64,000 nucleotides of DNA from DASZHJ01 sp035604335. Lineage in GTDB: Bacteria; Pseudomonadota; Alphaproteobacteria; ATCC43930; CGMCC-115725. The notes beneath the pieces were generated by a model. It was not told the origin of the DNA. It worked only from the letters and a program-made list of their open reading frames with translations, and ran no database searches. The DNA lies in NCBI GenBank assembly GCA_035604335.1, contig DATNIT010000313.1, positions 36,120-100,119 on the forward strand. The letters are read 5' to 3'. The position numbers and the translations under genes were made by a program. Below are positions 34,411 to 42,634 of the stretch, one piece after another (within the stretch, counting starts at the first letter, position 1; each line of letters opens with the position of its first letter).

Positions 34411-34710
34411 GGCGACTTTCGCAGCAGCCCGACGACCACAGTCCCGGTAGCGCACGGGCAAGTCGCCGCCTCGGCTCGCTTTGGGGCGGCGACGGCACGG
34501 GTGGCGGCATCCGTGCCGCCGCCGCCCGCCGCCTGACTCCATCACCCGTATCTTGAGTCCGTCACGACCGTGCCCGTTCCGCGTCGGTTGAACCCTAGGT
34601 AACGGACCTTTCTAGGAGTCTCCGCGCCGTGCCCGCGTCAGCGCTGGCACCGGAAGCATGGACGGCGCTTCCCGCGTTCATGAGTTCACGACCTGGCTGA
34701 GCGCCAGCGC
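34411..34710. other. 300-base gap between convergent genes
   Basis: No gene is supported. It contains one strong GC hairpin (listed separately) soon after the GYD stop. The right half (about 34530-34710) shows no T-rich terminator, no RNA gene signature and no open frame with coding character. Confidence 0.6.
34485..34526. terminator. long GC stem-loop after the GYD gene
   Basis: A 16-base arm (34485-34500, GGCGGCGACGGCACGG) pairs with 34511-34526 at 15 of 16 positions around a 10-base loop. It is the strongest simple hairpin seen between genes here. No T tract follows on the plus strand, so it may protect a 3' end or stall polymerase rather than act as a classical terminator. Confidence 0.45.
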
Positions 34711-35193
34711 CTACCTCCCCGGATACGCTTTCAGGGTGCAGCAGCCGCGCTTGCCGGGTTTCCAGGTGTCGCATTCGAAGCGGAAGCCCGCGCCCTCAAA
34801 CTTGCCGTAGTCGACCGCCGAGCCGATCTCGCACATCTTCGCGACCTCGGCGTCGGAGAGGCCGTAGGCTTGCCATGCCTCCTTGAGCGGACAGGTCGCG
34901 TTCAGGACCTCGAAGCCTTTGTCGTCGAGACGCTTCACTTCGGGATTGAAAAGCTTGCCGCCACCGGCGGAGTGCGCGACGTGGTGCTCGCCGAGCGCCT
35001 TGATGCGATCGGGCGCGAATTGCTTGATCGAGGCCGCCATCTCCTGCCCGCGGCGATAGATGGCGGCACGCATGACCTTCGTGGCCTCGGCTTCGCCGTG
35101 CGCCTTGCGCAGCTCGTCGAAGATCAAATAATAGAGGATGGCCCGATTGGCATTCGCGGCCCGCAGCTCCTGCTCGAGATCTTCCTTCGTCAT
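34711..35193 (-). CDS. L-2-amino-thiazoline-4-carboxylate hydrolase-like protein
   Basis: A 160-aa cytoplasmic protein resembling the ATC-hydrolase family (PF14196), whose founding member opens the thiazoline ring of 2-aminothiazoline-4-carboxylate on the way to cysteine. The pattern of NATCPLKEAWQAYGLSD (about 101-117), KMCEIGSAVDYGKF (about 122-135) and C-terminal Cys residues (FECDTW, RGCCTL) fits; the conserved cysteines and acidic residues may hold the active site. Many members act on other substrates. Start 35193 (TKEDLEQELR) is chosen. It is divergent to the second hydantoinase/oxoprolinase pair, 114 bases away, which suggests a shared ring-opening pathway (inference). Confidence 0.75.
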   Translation of the reverse strand: MTKEDLEQELRAANANRAILYYLIFDELRKAHGEAEATKVMRAAIYRRGQEMAASIKQFAPDRIKALGEHHVAHSAGGGKLFNPEVKRLDDKGFEVLNATCPLKEAWQAYGLSDAEVAKMCEIGSAVDYGKFEGAGFRFECDTWKPGKRGCCTLKAYPGR

Positions 35194-35307
35194 GACCACA
35201 GCTCCCCTAGGTACGAGATCGACCCATTGTTTGTGCTTTGCGGGCGCCGTGCTAGCTTTTTCGGCGCAGCAACGCGAGCCTGGCGGCGCGCATCGGGAGC
35301 ATCTTGA

Positions 35308-37383
35308 ATGACCTACCGCGTAGGTGTCGACATCGGAGGCACCTTCACCGACCTCTGCGCGTTCAACGAAACGACCAACGACCTTCACACGTTGAAGGTG
35401 CTGTCGACGCCGGACCGGCCGGGCTCGGAAGTCATGGAAGGGATGCGCCAGCTCAAGGAGCGTTACGGCGTATCGCCCAGCAGCATCACCTATTTCACCC
35501 ACGGCACCACCGTCGGCGTGAACACCGTGATCCAGCGCAAGGGCATCAAACTCTGCCTGCTCGCGACCGAGAATTTCGTCGACGTGCTGGAGGTCGCGCG
35601 CCTCAAGGTGCCCAATCCCTGGGACCTCCTGTCGACCCGGCCGGCGCCGCTGATACCGAAGGATCGCGTGCTGCCGGTGAAGGAGCGGATGAGCGCCGAC
35701 GGCAGCGTCGACACGCCGGTGGACGAACCCAGCGTGATCGCCGCCGTCGAGAAGGCACGCGCGCTCGGCGCCGAGGGTATCGTGATCGCGCTCATCAATG
35801 CCTACCGCAATCCCGCCCACGAGCGCGCGGTGAAGGCGATCGTCAACCGCGTGGCCCCGGGCTTGCCGGTCTTCTGCTCGACCGACGTGTGGTCGGTGAT
35901 CCGCGAGTACGAGCGCACCACCACCGCCATCATTCACGGTTACGTGCAGCCGCGCGTGGAGCGGTATCTGACCTCGCTCCAGGAGGCGTTGCGCGGGGCG
36001 GGCGTTCCCGCGGAGCCGATGGTGACCAAGTCGAACGGCGGGGTCATGAGCGCCGAGCTCGGCAAGGCCGCCTGCGCGCAGATGATCCTTTCCGGCACCG
36101 CCGCCGGCGTGATCGGCGCCGCCCATGTGGCGAGCCTCGCGGGATTTCCCGCCACCATGAGCCTCGATATCGGCGGCACCAGCGCCGACGTCGCCTTCAT
36201 CCGCGGCGGCGTGCCCCAATACGGCGTCGGCGAGATGATCGGCGAATTCCCGATCTTCATCCCCACGGTCGCCGTCACCTCCATCGGCGCGGGCGGCGGC
36301 TCTATCGCCTGGGTCGACGACCTCGGCGTGCTCAAGGTCGGGCCGGAGAGCGCGGGCTCGACGCCGGGTCCTGCCTGCTACGGGCGGGGCGGCACTCGCC
36401 CCACCATCACCGACGCCTTTGCCGTGCTGGGCTGGATCGGCAATGGCGAGCTCGGCTACAGCGCGATCCGCGTCGACGTCGAGAAGGCGCGTGCGGCCAT
36501 CGCGACCATCGCCGAGCGCACGAGCATGAGCGTGGTGGCGGCCGCGGAGGCGATCATCGAGATCGCGGTCTCCGGCATGTACATGGAGGTCAGCAAGCTG
36601 ATCTCGCGCTACGGCGTCGATCCCCGGGATTATGCGCTCCAGGCCTTTGGCGGTGCCGGACCCATGATGGCGTGCTTCCTCGCGCGGGAACTCGGCATGA
36701 CGAGCGTGGTCATCCCGACCACGCCGGGCGTGCTGAGCGCGCTCGGCGGGCTCATCGCCGACATCAAGAACGACTTCATCGCGACGGTGTTCGTGGAGCT
36801 GAGGGCGGAAGCGCTGCCGGCGATCCGCGGGGGCTATGAGGCGCTCGAGAAAGCCGCCCTCCACTGGCTCCGCGAAGAGCAGAGATATGACGGCGCACAC
36901 CGCTTCACCTATTCCGCGGACATGCGCTACCAAGGCCAATCCCACGAGATCGAGACGGTGCTCGACGCCGCGCACGTGACGCGCGGAGAGATCGCGGGGA
37001 TCGCCGAGGCCTTCCACCGCCGGCATGAGGAAGTCTACGACCACGCCGACCGCGAGGCTCCCGTGCAGATCATCAACCTGCGGCTGGTGATCGCCGGCGA
37101 GAGTCCGAAGCCGCAATTCCCGCGCGCGCCGGAAATCGAGGGCCCCGCCGAGCCCAGCGGTCGCGCGCAGGTTTTTCTCGAGGGTAGCGAGCGCGAGATC
37201 CCCAAGTTCGCTCGCGCGACCCTGACGCCCGGGCAGACCTTCGAGGGACCCGCGGTCGTGACGCAAAGCGACTGCACCACGTGCATTCCCGGCGGGTATC
37301 ATGTGAAGGTGGATGCCTATCGCAATCTGGTTCTGACCCGCGGCATCGCGCTTGGGTGGATGCCGACGGCAGCTTGGTCCTGA
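35308..37383 (+). CDS. hydantoinase A/oxoprolinase family protein, copy 2
   Basis: The A subunit (691 aa) of the second ATP-dependent hydantoinase/oxoprolinase-type enzyme. VGVDIGGTFTDLCAF (residues 5-19), FTHGTTVGVNTVIQRKG (about 70-86), SLDIGGTSADVAFI (about 286-299), GAGGGSIAWVDDLG and FGGAGPMMACFLARELG (about 447-463) are the ASKHA-type landmarks. GGGAGCATCTTGA precedes ATG 35308. The last codons lie in an imperfect 47-base tandem repeat that shifts frame, so the natural C terminus may have been altered. Partner subunit gene begins 38 bases after the stop. Confidence 0.94.
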   Translation: MTYRVGVDIGGTFTDLCAFNETTNDLHTLKVLSTPDRPGSEVMEGMRQLKERYGVSPSSITYFTHGTTVGVNTVIQRKGIKLCLLATENFVDVLEVARLKVPNPWDLLSTRPAPLIPKDRVLPVKERMSADGSVDTPVDEPSVIAAVEKARALGAEGIVIALINAYRNPAHERAVKAIVNRVAPGLPVFCSTDVWSVIREYERTTTAIIHGYVQPRVERYLTSLQEALRGAGVPAEPMVTKSNGGVMSAELGKAACAQMILSGTAAGVIGAAHVASLAGFPATMSLDIGGTSADVAFIRGGVPQYGVGEMIGEFPIFIPTVAVTSIGAGGGSIAWVDDLGVLKVGPESAGSTPGPACYGRGGTRPTITDAFAVLGWIGNGELGYSAIRVDVEKARAAIATIAERTSMSVVAAAEAIIEIAVSGMYMEVSKLISRYGVDPRDYALQAFGGAGPMMACFLARELGMTSVVIPTTPGVLSALGGLIADIKNDFIATVFVELRAEALPAIRGGYEALEKAALHWLREEQRYDGAHRFTYSADMRYQGQSHEIETVLDAAHVTRGEIAGIAEAFHRRHEEVYDHADREAPVQIINLRLVIAGESPKPQFPRAPEIEGPAEPSGRAQVFLEGSEREIPKFARATLTPGQTFEGPAVVTQSDCTTCIPGGYHVKVDAYRNLVLTRGIALGWMPTAAWS

Positions 37384-37401
37384 CCCGCGGCCACGCGGAG
37401 G
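37308..37401 (+). repeat. imperfect 47-base tandem duplication across the hyuA-like stop
   Basis: Two copies start at 37308 and 37355, both opening GGTGGATGCC and sharing CTGACCCGCGGC; about 35 of 47 bases match. Copy 1 in the gene frame reads VDAYRNLVLTRG. Copy 2 reads VDADGSLVLTRG, but only in another frame, because 47 is not a multiple of three. The hyuA-like gene therefore reads the second copy out of frame and stops inside it at 37381-37383. Confidence 0.75.
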
Positions 37402-37421
37402 AATTAAGGAGACAACCGGCC

Positions 37422-39428
37422 ATGCCCATCGACCGCGTGACCCTGCAAATCCTCGCGAACCACTGTGCCGCCGCCACGGAAAGCATGGCGCAGACGCTGT
37501 TCCGGACCGCGCATTCCACCTTCGTCAAGGAGACCGAGGATTTCACCACCGGTCTCGCGACGCCCGACGGCAAGACCTTCGCCTCGCCCTTCGATCTCGG
37601 CGCCACCTGGTTCTTCGGTCTCGACTACGGGCGCGTCCTCACCATGATCGACGGCTACGAGGACGGCGATCTCTGCATGACCAACGACCCCTACAGCGGG
37701 TTCGTCTGCACGCATTCGCCGGACATCCATCTTTGGAAGCCGATCTTCCACAAGGGCGAGATCATGTGCTTCGCCGTCGGGCACGTGCACAATACCGACG
37801 TCGGCGGCGCGGTGCCCGCGAGCCTGTCGCGCGCGAACGTCGAGGTGCATCAGGAGGGCATCCGCGTGCCGCCGGTGAAGCTCTATCGCCGCGGCGAGCT
37901 CAACCGCGACGTCCGCGACATCATGCTGCTCAACGTGCGCATGCGCGAGCAGAACTGGGGCGATCTCAAGGCCGAGATCGCCGCGATGAAGACCGGCGAG
38001 CGCAAGGTGCACGAGATGATCGAGCGCTTCGGCGCCGATGTCTTCCGCGAGGGCATCGGGGATCTCCTCGATTACGGCGAGCAGCAGGCGCGGAACGTCA
38101 TCCGTCGGATCCCGAAGGGCGAGTATTTCTTCGCCGATTACATCGACGAGGACAGCGTCGGCGGCCAGCCCTGCCGGATCGCGGTCACCCTCATCGTCAA
38201 GGACGGCGAACTCGTCCTCGACTTCACCGGCAGCGACCCGCAGCTCACGTCTTCGATCAATATTCCGACCGGGGGCGACGCGCACCACGCCTTGCTGATG
38301 GTGCCGGTCATGTATGTGCTCTATGCGCTCGACAACTCGATCCTGCTCAACGCGGGCTTGCTGCGCACGGCCTCGGCGATCCTGCCGAAGGGCTCGATCG
38401 TCAATCCGGTCTTTCCGGCGGCGGTCGGAATGCGGAGCCTCAGCTGCATGCGGCTGCAGTCCGCAGTGTTCGGTGCCTTCGCCCAGGCGCTCCCGGACGT
38501 AGTGCCGGCCGCTTGCGGCGACGGCGGGCCGCTCATCAACCTGCGCACCGTGGACAGCCGGACCGGCCGCCGGCTGATGGCGAACCTGGATCCGATCACC
38601 GGCGGCGGCGGCGGCACGTCGTTCCGCGACGGCGTCGAAGCCTCGGGCGCCAATTTCGGCTTTCTCAAGAACACTCCGGTGGAGATCAACGAGGCCGAGG
38701 TGCCCGTCAAGATCCTGCGCTACGGTCTGGCGCCGGATTCCGGTGGCGCCGGTCGCTTTCGCGGCGGCACGGCCACAACTCTGGAATTCCAGGTCTCGGC
38801 ACCCGACACCGTGGTCACCGCGCGCAACCGCGACCGCAGCCGCTTCACGCCCTGGGGCAGCCGCGGCGGCGACGCCGGCAAGCCCTCCGAGTTCCTGCTC
38901 AACCCCGGCAGCAATCACGAGGTCAATCTCGGCAACACCGACGTTGTCACGGTCCAGCCGGGCGACATCATCCGGATCACCTCGGCGGGCGCCGGCGGCT
39001 GGGGCAATCCCCTCGAGCGCGAGCCCGAGCGGGTGCTGGAGGACGTGCGGCGAGGCTTCGTCTCGGTCGCGAAGGCAAAAGAAGAATACGGCGTGGTGAT
39101 TCTCGAGGGCAAAGCAGACGCCGAGGCGACCGCAACGCTCCGGGCGCAACTGGCCGCCGCGCGCGGCCACAACGACTTCGGCTTCAATCCCGCACGGGTG
39201 AATTTCGAGCGGATATGGACGCGCCCCAACTACGAGCGACTGACGGCCCTCCTCGCGGAGTTGCCGGTCGAGTGGCGGTTCTTCGTCAAGCATCGCGTGT
39301 TCGAATCGATCGAACTCTTGCCCGAGCGCGAGCGGACCGGCACTGGGGACGAGGTCGAGCGTGCCTTCCGGCGGGTGGCCGCGACTTACGCGCAGCTGAG
39401 GGATTTCGCGGTTCCCGCACGATCCTAG
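37422..39428 (+). CDS. hydantoinase B/oxoprolinase family protein, copy 2
   Basis: The B subunit (668 aa), longer than copy 1 (574 aa) because of a C-terminal extension. Core marks are DRVTLQILANHCAAATESMA (about 4-23), LCMTNDPYSGFVCTHSPD (about 84-101), the glycine-rich DPITGGGGGTSFRDGVE (about 389-405), YGLAPDSGGAGRFRGG and ITSAGAGGWGNP (about 520-531). The tail after about residue 590 (HNDFGFNPARVNFERIWTR) resembles the acetophenone carboxylase/acetone carboxylase-type side of the family more than plain hydantoinases (inference). AAGGAGACAACCGGCC precedes ATG 37422. Confidence 0.92.
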   Translation: MPIDRVTLQILANHCAAATESMAQTLFRTAHSTFVKETEDFTTGLATPDGKTFASPFDLGATWFFGLDYGRVLTMIDGYEDGDLCMTNDPYSGFVCTHSPDIHLWKPIFHKGEIMCFAVGHVHNTDVGGAVPASLSRANVEVHQEGIRVPPVKLYRRGELNRDVRDIMLLNVRMREQNWGDLKAEIAAMKTGERKVHEMIERFGADVFREGIGDLLDYGEQQARNVIRRIPKGEYFFADYIDEDSVGGQPCRIAVTLIVKDGELVLDFTGSDPQLTSSINIPTGGDAHHALLMVPVMYVLYALDNSILLNAGLLRTASAILPKGSIVNPVFPAAVGMRSLSCMRLQSAVFGAFAQALPDVVPAACGDGGPLINLRTVDSRTGRRLMANLDPITGGGGGTSFRDGVEASGANFGFLKNTPVEINEAEVPVKILRYGLAPDSGGAGRFRGGTATTLEFQVSAPDTVVTARNRDRSRFTPWGSRGGDAGKPSEFLLNPGSNHEVNLGNTDVVTVQPGDIIRITSAGAGGWGNPLEREPERVLEDVRRGFVSVAKAKEEYGVVILEGKADAEATATLRAQLAAARGHNDFGFNPARVNFERIWTRPNYERLTALLAELPVEWRFFVKHRVFESIELLPERERTGTGDEVERAFRRVAATYAQLRDFAVPARS

Positions 39429-39439
39429 GCACAAGCGAG

Positions 39440-39470
39440 CTAGCGACTTCGTTGACGGCAGTGTCGCTAG
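39440..39470. promoter_or_regulatory. 8-bp inverted repeat enclosing TTGACG
   Basis: CTAGCGAC (39440-39447) and GTCGCTAG (39463-39470) form a perfect inverted repeat with a 15-base spacer that contains TTGACG (39452-39457), a -35-like hexamer. No good -10 follows at 16-18 bases. It could be an operator ahead of the MFS gene or a weak transcript-ending hairpin after the hyuB-like gene. Confidence 0.35.
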
Positions 39471-39580
39471 ACAATGCCGAACGCACGGGGACGTGCATTG
39501 CTTCCATGCGGCAATGTGGGTTGGTCCCCCACGCCCGCAGTGCTAACTGGAGCCTGGAAGCGCTTGTGGGAGTTGAAAGA

Positions 39581-40888
39581 ATGGCGATGCCGCAGCCGCA
39601 GGCCTCGCGTAAGCGGCTGCACTACGCGTGGATCGTCGCTGGCGTGACGTTCCTTACCTTGCTGGCGGCCGCGGGCGTGCGCTCCTCGCCCAGCGTGTTC
39701 ATCGTCCCGATCGAGACGGAATTCGGCTGGACGCGCACGACCGTCTCGGCGGCGATCGCGATCAATCTGCTGCTCTACGGTCTGCTCGGACCCTTTTCCG
39801 CAGCCTTCATGGACCGGATCGGCCTGCGGGCCACCGCGATCATCGCGTTCGCCATCATGGCCGTGGGCATGTTGGGCACGCTGGGGATGACGGCCTCGTG
39901 GCAGATGATGCTGCTCTGGGGCGTCGTGATCGGCACCGGCAGCGGCATCGCCTCGCTCGTGATGGGAGCGGTGGTAGCCAATCGCTGGTTCATCGCGAGC
40001 CGCGGCCTGGTGATGGGACTGCTCACCTCCAGCTTCGCCGCAGGGCAGCTCATTTTCCTGCCGCTGCTCGCGGCCATCGTGACCAATCACAGCTGGCGCT
40101 GGGCCGTGGTGTTGATCACGGCGATCATCCTCTTGATGATCCCGGTGGTGGCGCTGCTGCTGCGGGACTACCCGCGGGACTGCGGCCTCACTCCCTATGG
40201 CGCGCCGGACGATTTCCAGGACACGCCGGCGCCGAGGCGGGTGAACCCGTTCGCGTCCGCCATCTCGTCTTTGGGCGAGGCCTTCGCCTCGCGCGACTTC
40301 TGGCTGCTGTCGCTGAGCTACTGGGTGTGCGGCGCCACCACCAACGGGCTGATCGGCACGCACCTCATCCCCTTCTGCATCGAGAGCGGCGTTCCCGCCG
40401 AGACGGCGGCCGGTGTGCTCGCGAGCATGGGCATCTTCAACTTCATCGGCACCACCGCCTCGGGCTGGCTCAGCGACCGTTTCGACAGCCGGTATCTGCT
40501 GTTCTCGTACTACTCGCTGCGCGGCATTTCGCTGCTTTTCCTGCCTTACATCTTCGATTTCTCGTTCTACGGCCTCACCCTGTTCACGGTGTTCTACGGC
40601 CTCGACTGGATCGCGACCGTGCCGCCGACCGTGCGGCTTGCCGGAAATTCCTTCGGAGTCGCGCGCGCCGGGATGATGTTCGGCTGGATCACCGCGATGC
40701 ATCAGGTGGGCTCGGCCACCGCCGCCGCGGGCGCCGGATGGCTCCACGATACCGTCGGAACCTATACGAGTTCCTTCCTGGTCTCGGGAGCGCTCTGCTT
40801 CATCGCCGCGCTGGCCGTGCTGCCGGTTGGCCGGCGGCCGGCGCCAGGTCGGCCGATCGAGGTGGCTCCCGCCGGCGCGGCTGCCTGA
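39581..40888 (+). CDS. MFS transporter (monocarboxylate/oxalate-formate-type group)
   Basis: A twelve-span MFS carrier (435 aa) of the group containing OxlT-like and monocarboxylate carriers. LHYAWIVAGVTFLTLLAAAG (about 12-31) opens span 1; FGWTRTTVSAAIAINLLLYG (about 48-67) is the group's typical span 2 region. AAFMDRIGLR is the loop 2-3 motif and a central loop ends with PRDCGLTPYG (about 199-208). ATG 39581 follows GGGAGTTGAAAGA; ATG 39587 is possible. Gene order after hyuAB copy 2 suggests uptake or release of a small organic acid in that pathway. Confidence 0.9.
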   Translation: MAMPQPQASRKRLHYAWIVAGVTFLTLLAAAGVRSSPSVFIVPIETEFGWTRTTVSAAIAINLLLYGLLGPFSAAFMDRIGLRATAIIAFAIMAVGMLGTLGMTASWQMMLLWGVVIGTGSGIASLVMGAVVANRWFIASRGLVMGLLTSSFAAGQLIFLPLLAAIVTNHSWRWAVVLITAIILLMIPVVALLLRDYPRDCGLTPYGAPDDFQDTPAPRRVNPFASAISSLGEAFASRDFWLLSLSYWVCGATTNGLIGTHLIPFCIESGVPAETAAGVLASMGIFNFIGTTASGWLSDRFDSRYLLFSYYSLRGISLLFLPYIFDFSFYGLTLFTVFYGLDWIATVPPTVRLAGNSFGVARAGMMFGWITAMHQVGSATAAAGAGWLHDTVGTYTSSFLVSGALCFIAALAVLPVGRRPAPGRPIEVAPAGAAA

Positions 40889-40928
40889 GGCAACACAGCT
40901 CCATCCCCTTCTATAGACGAGGCAATTG

Positions 40929-40994
40929 TGCGGACCGGCTGGGTCCGCATAGAATTGTTGGCCACACCAACAATCGAGGCCGTCAAAGACGGCC
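40929..40994 (+). promoter_or_regulatory. three consecutive stem-loops in the TRAP operon leader
   Basis: Three perfect short hairpins stand almost end to end. Hairpin 1: TGCGGACC/GGTCCGCA (40929-40936, 40942-40949), 5-base loop. Hairpin 2: ATTGTTGG/CCAACAAT (40954-40961, 40967-40974), 5-base loop. Hairpin 3: GGCCGTC/GACGGCC (40978-40984, 40988-40994), AAA loop. The GGGGAGGA ribosome site of the binding-protein gene starts two bases later (40996). They could be a structured regulatory leader or stacked operators; hairpin 2, AT-rich at its ends, is most operator-like. Confidence 0.6.
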
Positions 40995-41007
40995 CGGGGA
41001 GGACTGG

Positions 41008-42042
41008 ATGATTCGGGGGTTTATCGGTCTCGGCTTGGCCGCCGTGCTGGCGGTCTCGGCGGTGGGCTTCGCCGACCCCGCTCGAGCGCAGGAGAAGCAA
41101 GTCCAACTCAAGCTCTCACATTGGGTCCCGCCGGCGCATCCGCTGCAGCCGGCGCTCGAGGCCTGGGCCGCCGATATCGAGAAAGCCTCCAATGGCACCA
41201 TCAAATCGACGATCTTTCCGTCCGAGCAGCTCGGCAAGGCGTTCGACCACTACGACATGGCGCGCGACGGCATCGCGGATTTCGCCTACGTCAATCCCGG
41301 CTATCAGCCCGGCCGATTCCCGATCATCGCGGCGGGCGAGTTGCCGTTCCTGATGAGCAATGCCAAAGGCGGCTCGGCTGCGCTCGATACGTGGTATCGC
41401 AAGTACGCGGCCACGGAGATGAAGGGCGTGCATTTCTGCCTCGCCTTCGTGCATGACCCCGGCACCTTCCACAGTCACAAGAAGATCCTGCTGCCGAGCG
41501 ATCTCAAGGGTCTCAAGGTCCGACCCGCCAACGCCACCATCGGCCAGTTCATGACGCTGCTGGGCGCCACCAACGTACAAGCGTCGGCGCCCGAGGCGCG
41601 CGACGTGCTCTCGCGCGGCGTCGCCGATGCCATCACCTTTCCCTGGGGCTCGATCATGCTGTTCGGCATCGACAAGGTCGTGAACTTCCACATGGACGCG
41701 CCGCTCTATGTCACGACCTTCGTCTGGGTGATGAATCAGGACAAATACAACGGCCTTTCCGCGGCGCAGCAGAAGGTGATCGACGATCACTGCACGACCG
41801 ATTGGGCGGTCAAGATCGCCGCGCCCTGGGCGGATTTCGAGGCCGCGGGCAAGCCGAAGATCAAGGCCGAGGCCGGCCACGAAGTCTATCCGCTGAGCCC
41901 CGAGCAGATCGCGGATTGGCGCAAGGCCGCGGCGCCGCTCCAAGAGAAATGGGCCGAGAACGCGCGCAAGGCCGGCGTCGACCCCGACAAGGCGATGGCG
42001 GAGCTCAAGGACGCACTGAAGAAGCAGAACGCGCTCTACTGA
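41008..42042 (+). CDS. TRAP transporter substrate-binding protein (DctP type)
   Basis: A periplasmic binding protein (344 aa) of the TAXI-independent DctP family. A signal peptide ends near PARAQEK (residues 24-30); then LKLSHWVPPAHPLQPALEAW (about 34-53), the substrate-carboxylate region KGLKVRPANATIGQFMTLLG (about 167-186) with the conserved Arg in VRPA, and GVADAITFPWGSI. It captures an organic acid, likely a carboxylate, for the two TRAP membrane subunits encoded next. GGGGAGGACTGG precedes ATG 41008, directly after three hairpins. Confidence 0.93.
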   Translation: MIRGFIGLGLAAVLAVSAVGFADPARAQEKQVQLKLSHWVPPAHPLQPALEAWAADIEKASNGTIKSTIFPSEQLGKAFDHYDMARDGIADFAYVNPGYQPGRFPIIAAGELPFLMSNAKGGSAALDTWYRKYAATEMKGVHFCLAFVHDPGTFHSHKKILLPSDLKGLKVRPANATIGQFMTLLGATNVQASAPEARDVLSRGVADAITFPWGSIMLFGIDKVVNFHMDAPLYVTTFVWVMNQDKYNGLSAAQQKVIDDHCTTDWAVKIAAPWADFEAAGKPKIKAEAGHEVYPLSPEQIADWRKAAAPLQEKWAENARKAGVDPDKAMAELKDALKKQNALY

Positions 42043-42117
42043 GGCGGCCTTGGACAAGGTCGATCTTCGTTTGACCCCCTGCGTCTGTGCTCCTTAGAGA
42101 CGTGGAGCGGCACCCGC

Positions 42118-42630
42118 GTGTGGCGCAAATACATGGACGGGTTCATCGATGCCATCGAGATGGTGGCGGCATTCTTCGTCGGCATCGTCGCCGCCGACAT
42201 CTTCATCTCGGTACTGCTGCGCTATTTCTTCAGCGTCTCGATCCCCGATGGCTATGACTTCGGCCGGCTGCTTCTGGGCATCCTGATCTTCTGGGGCATT
42301 GCCGCGACCAGCTACCGCGGGACCCACATCACCGTCGATCTCGTCTGGGGCGCCGTCGGGCCCAAGCGGCAGCGGGCGATCGATGTCTTCGCCACGCTGG
42401 TACTGCTGTTCGTGGTGTCAGTGCAGACCGTCACGCTGTTCGACAAGGTCCGCGCCACCATGGCGGACAATATCCGAACCTTCGATCTCAACCTGCCGAC
42501 CTGGCCCTTCTTCGCGGTCGCCTGGACGGGGGACGTCTCGGCAGTGCTCCTCATCGCGATCCGAACCTATCGCCTGGTGTTTCACCCGGAGCAGATGTCG
42601 GGCAACCCCGTGATCAAGCCGGTGGAATGA
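42118..42630 (+). CDS. TRAP transporter small permease (DctQ type)
   Basis: A four-span membrane protein (170 aa), the small subunit of the TRAP importer. The second span region ends in SIPDGYDFGRLLLGILIFWG (about 42-61), and YRGTHITVDLVWGAVGPKRQ (about 66-85) is the usual DctQ mid-loop block. It begins at GTG 42118 with GGAGCGG upstream; a near in-frame ATG (42133) is also possible. Its stop is 4 bases before the large permease start. Confidence 0.9.
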   Translation: MWRKYMDGFIDAIEMVAAFFVGIVAADIFISVLLRYFFSVSIPDGYDFGRLLLGILIFWGIAATSYRGTHITVDLVWGAVGPKRQRAIDVFATLVLLFVVSVQTVTLFDKVRATMADNIRTFDLNLPTWPFFAVAWTGDVSAVLLIAIRTYRLVFHPEQMSGNPVIKPVE

Positions 42631-42634
42631 ACCG

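Noticed and set aside
34711..37302. An 863-codon minus-strand frame
   Set aside because: Only the final 160 codons (ATC-hydrolase-like) are real; the remainder is antisense to the hydantoinase A gene.
37352..40888. A 1178-codon plus-strand frame
   Set aside because: Only codons from 39581 (MFS carrier) have a recognisable product; upstream it is an out-of-frame reading of the hydantoinase B gene.
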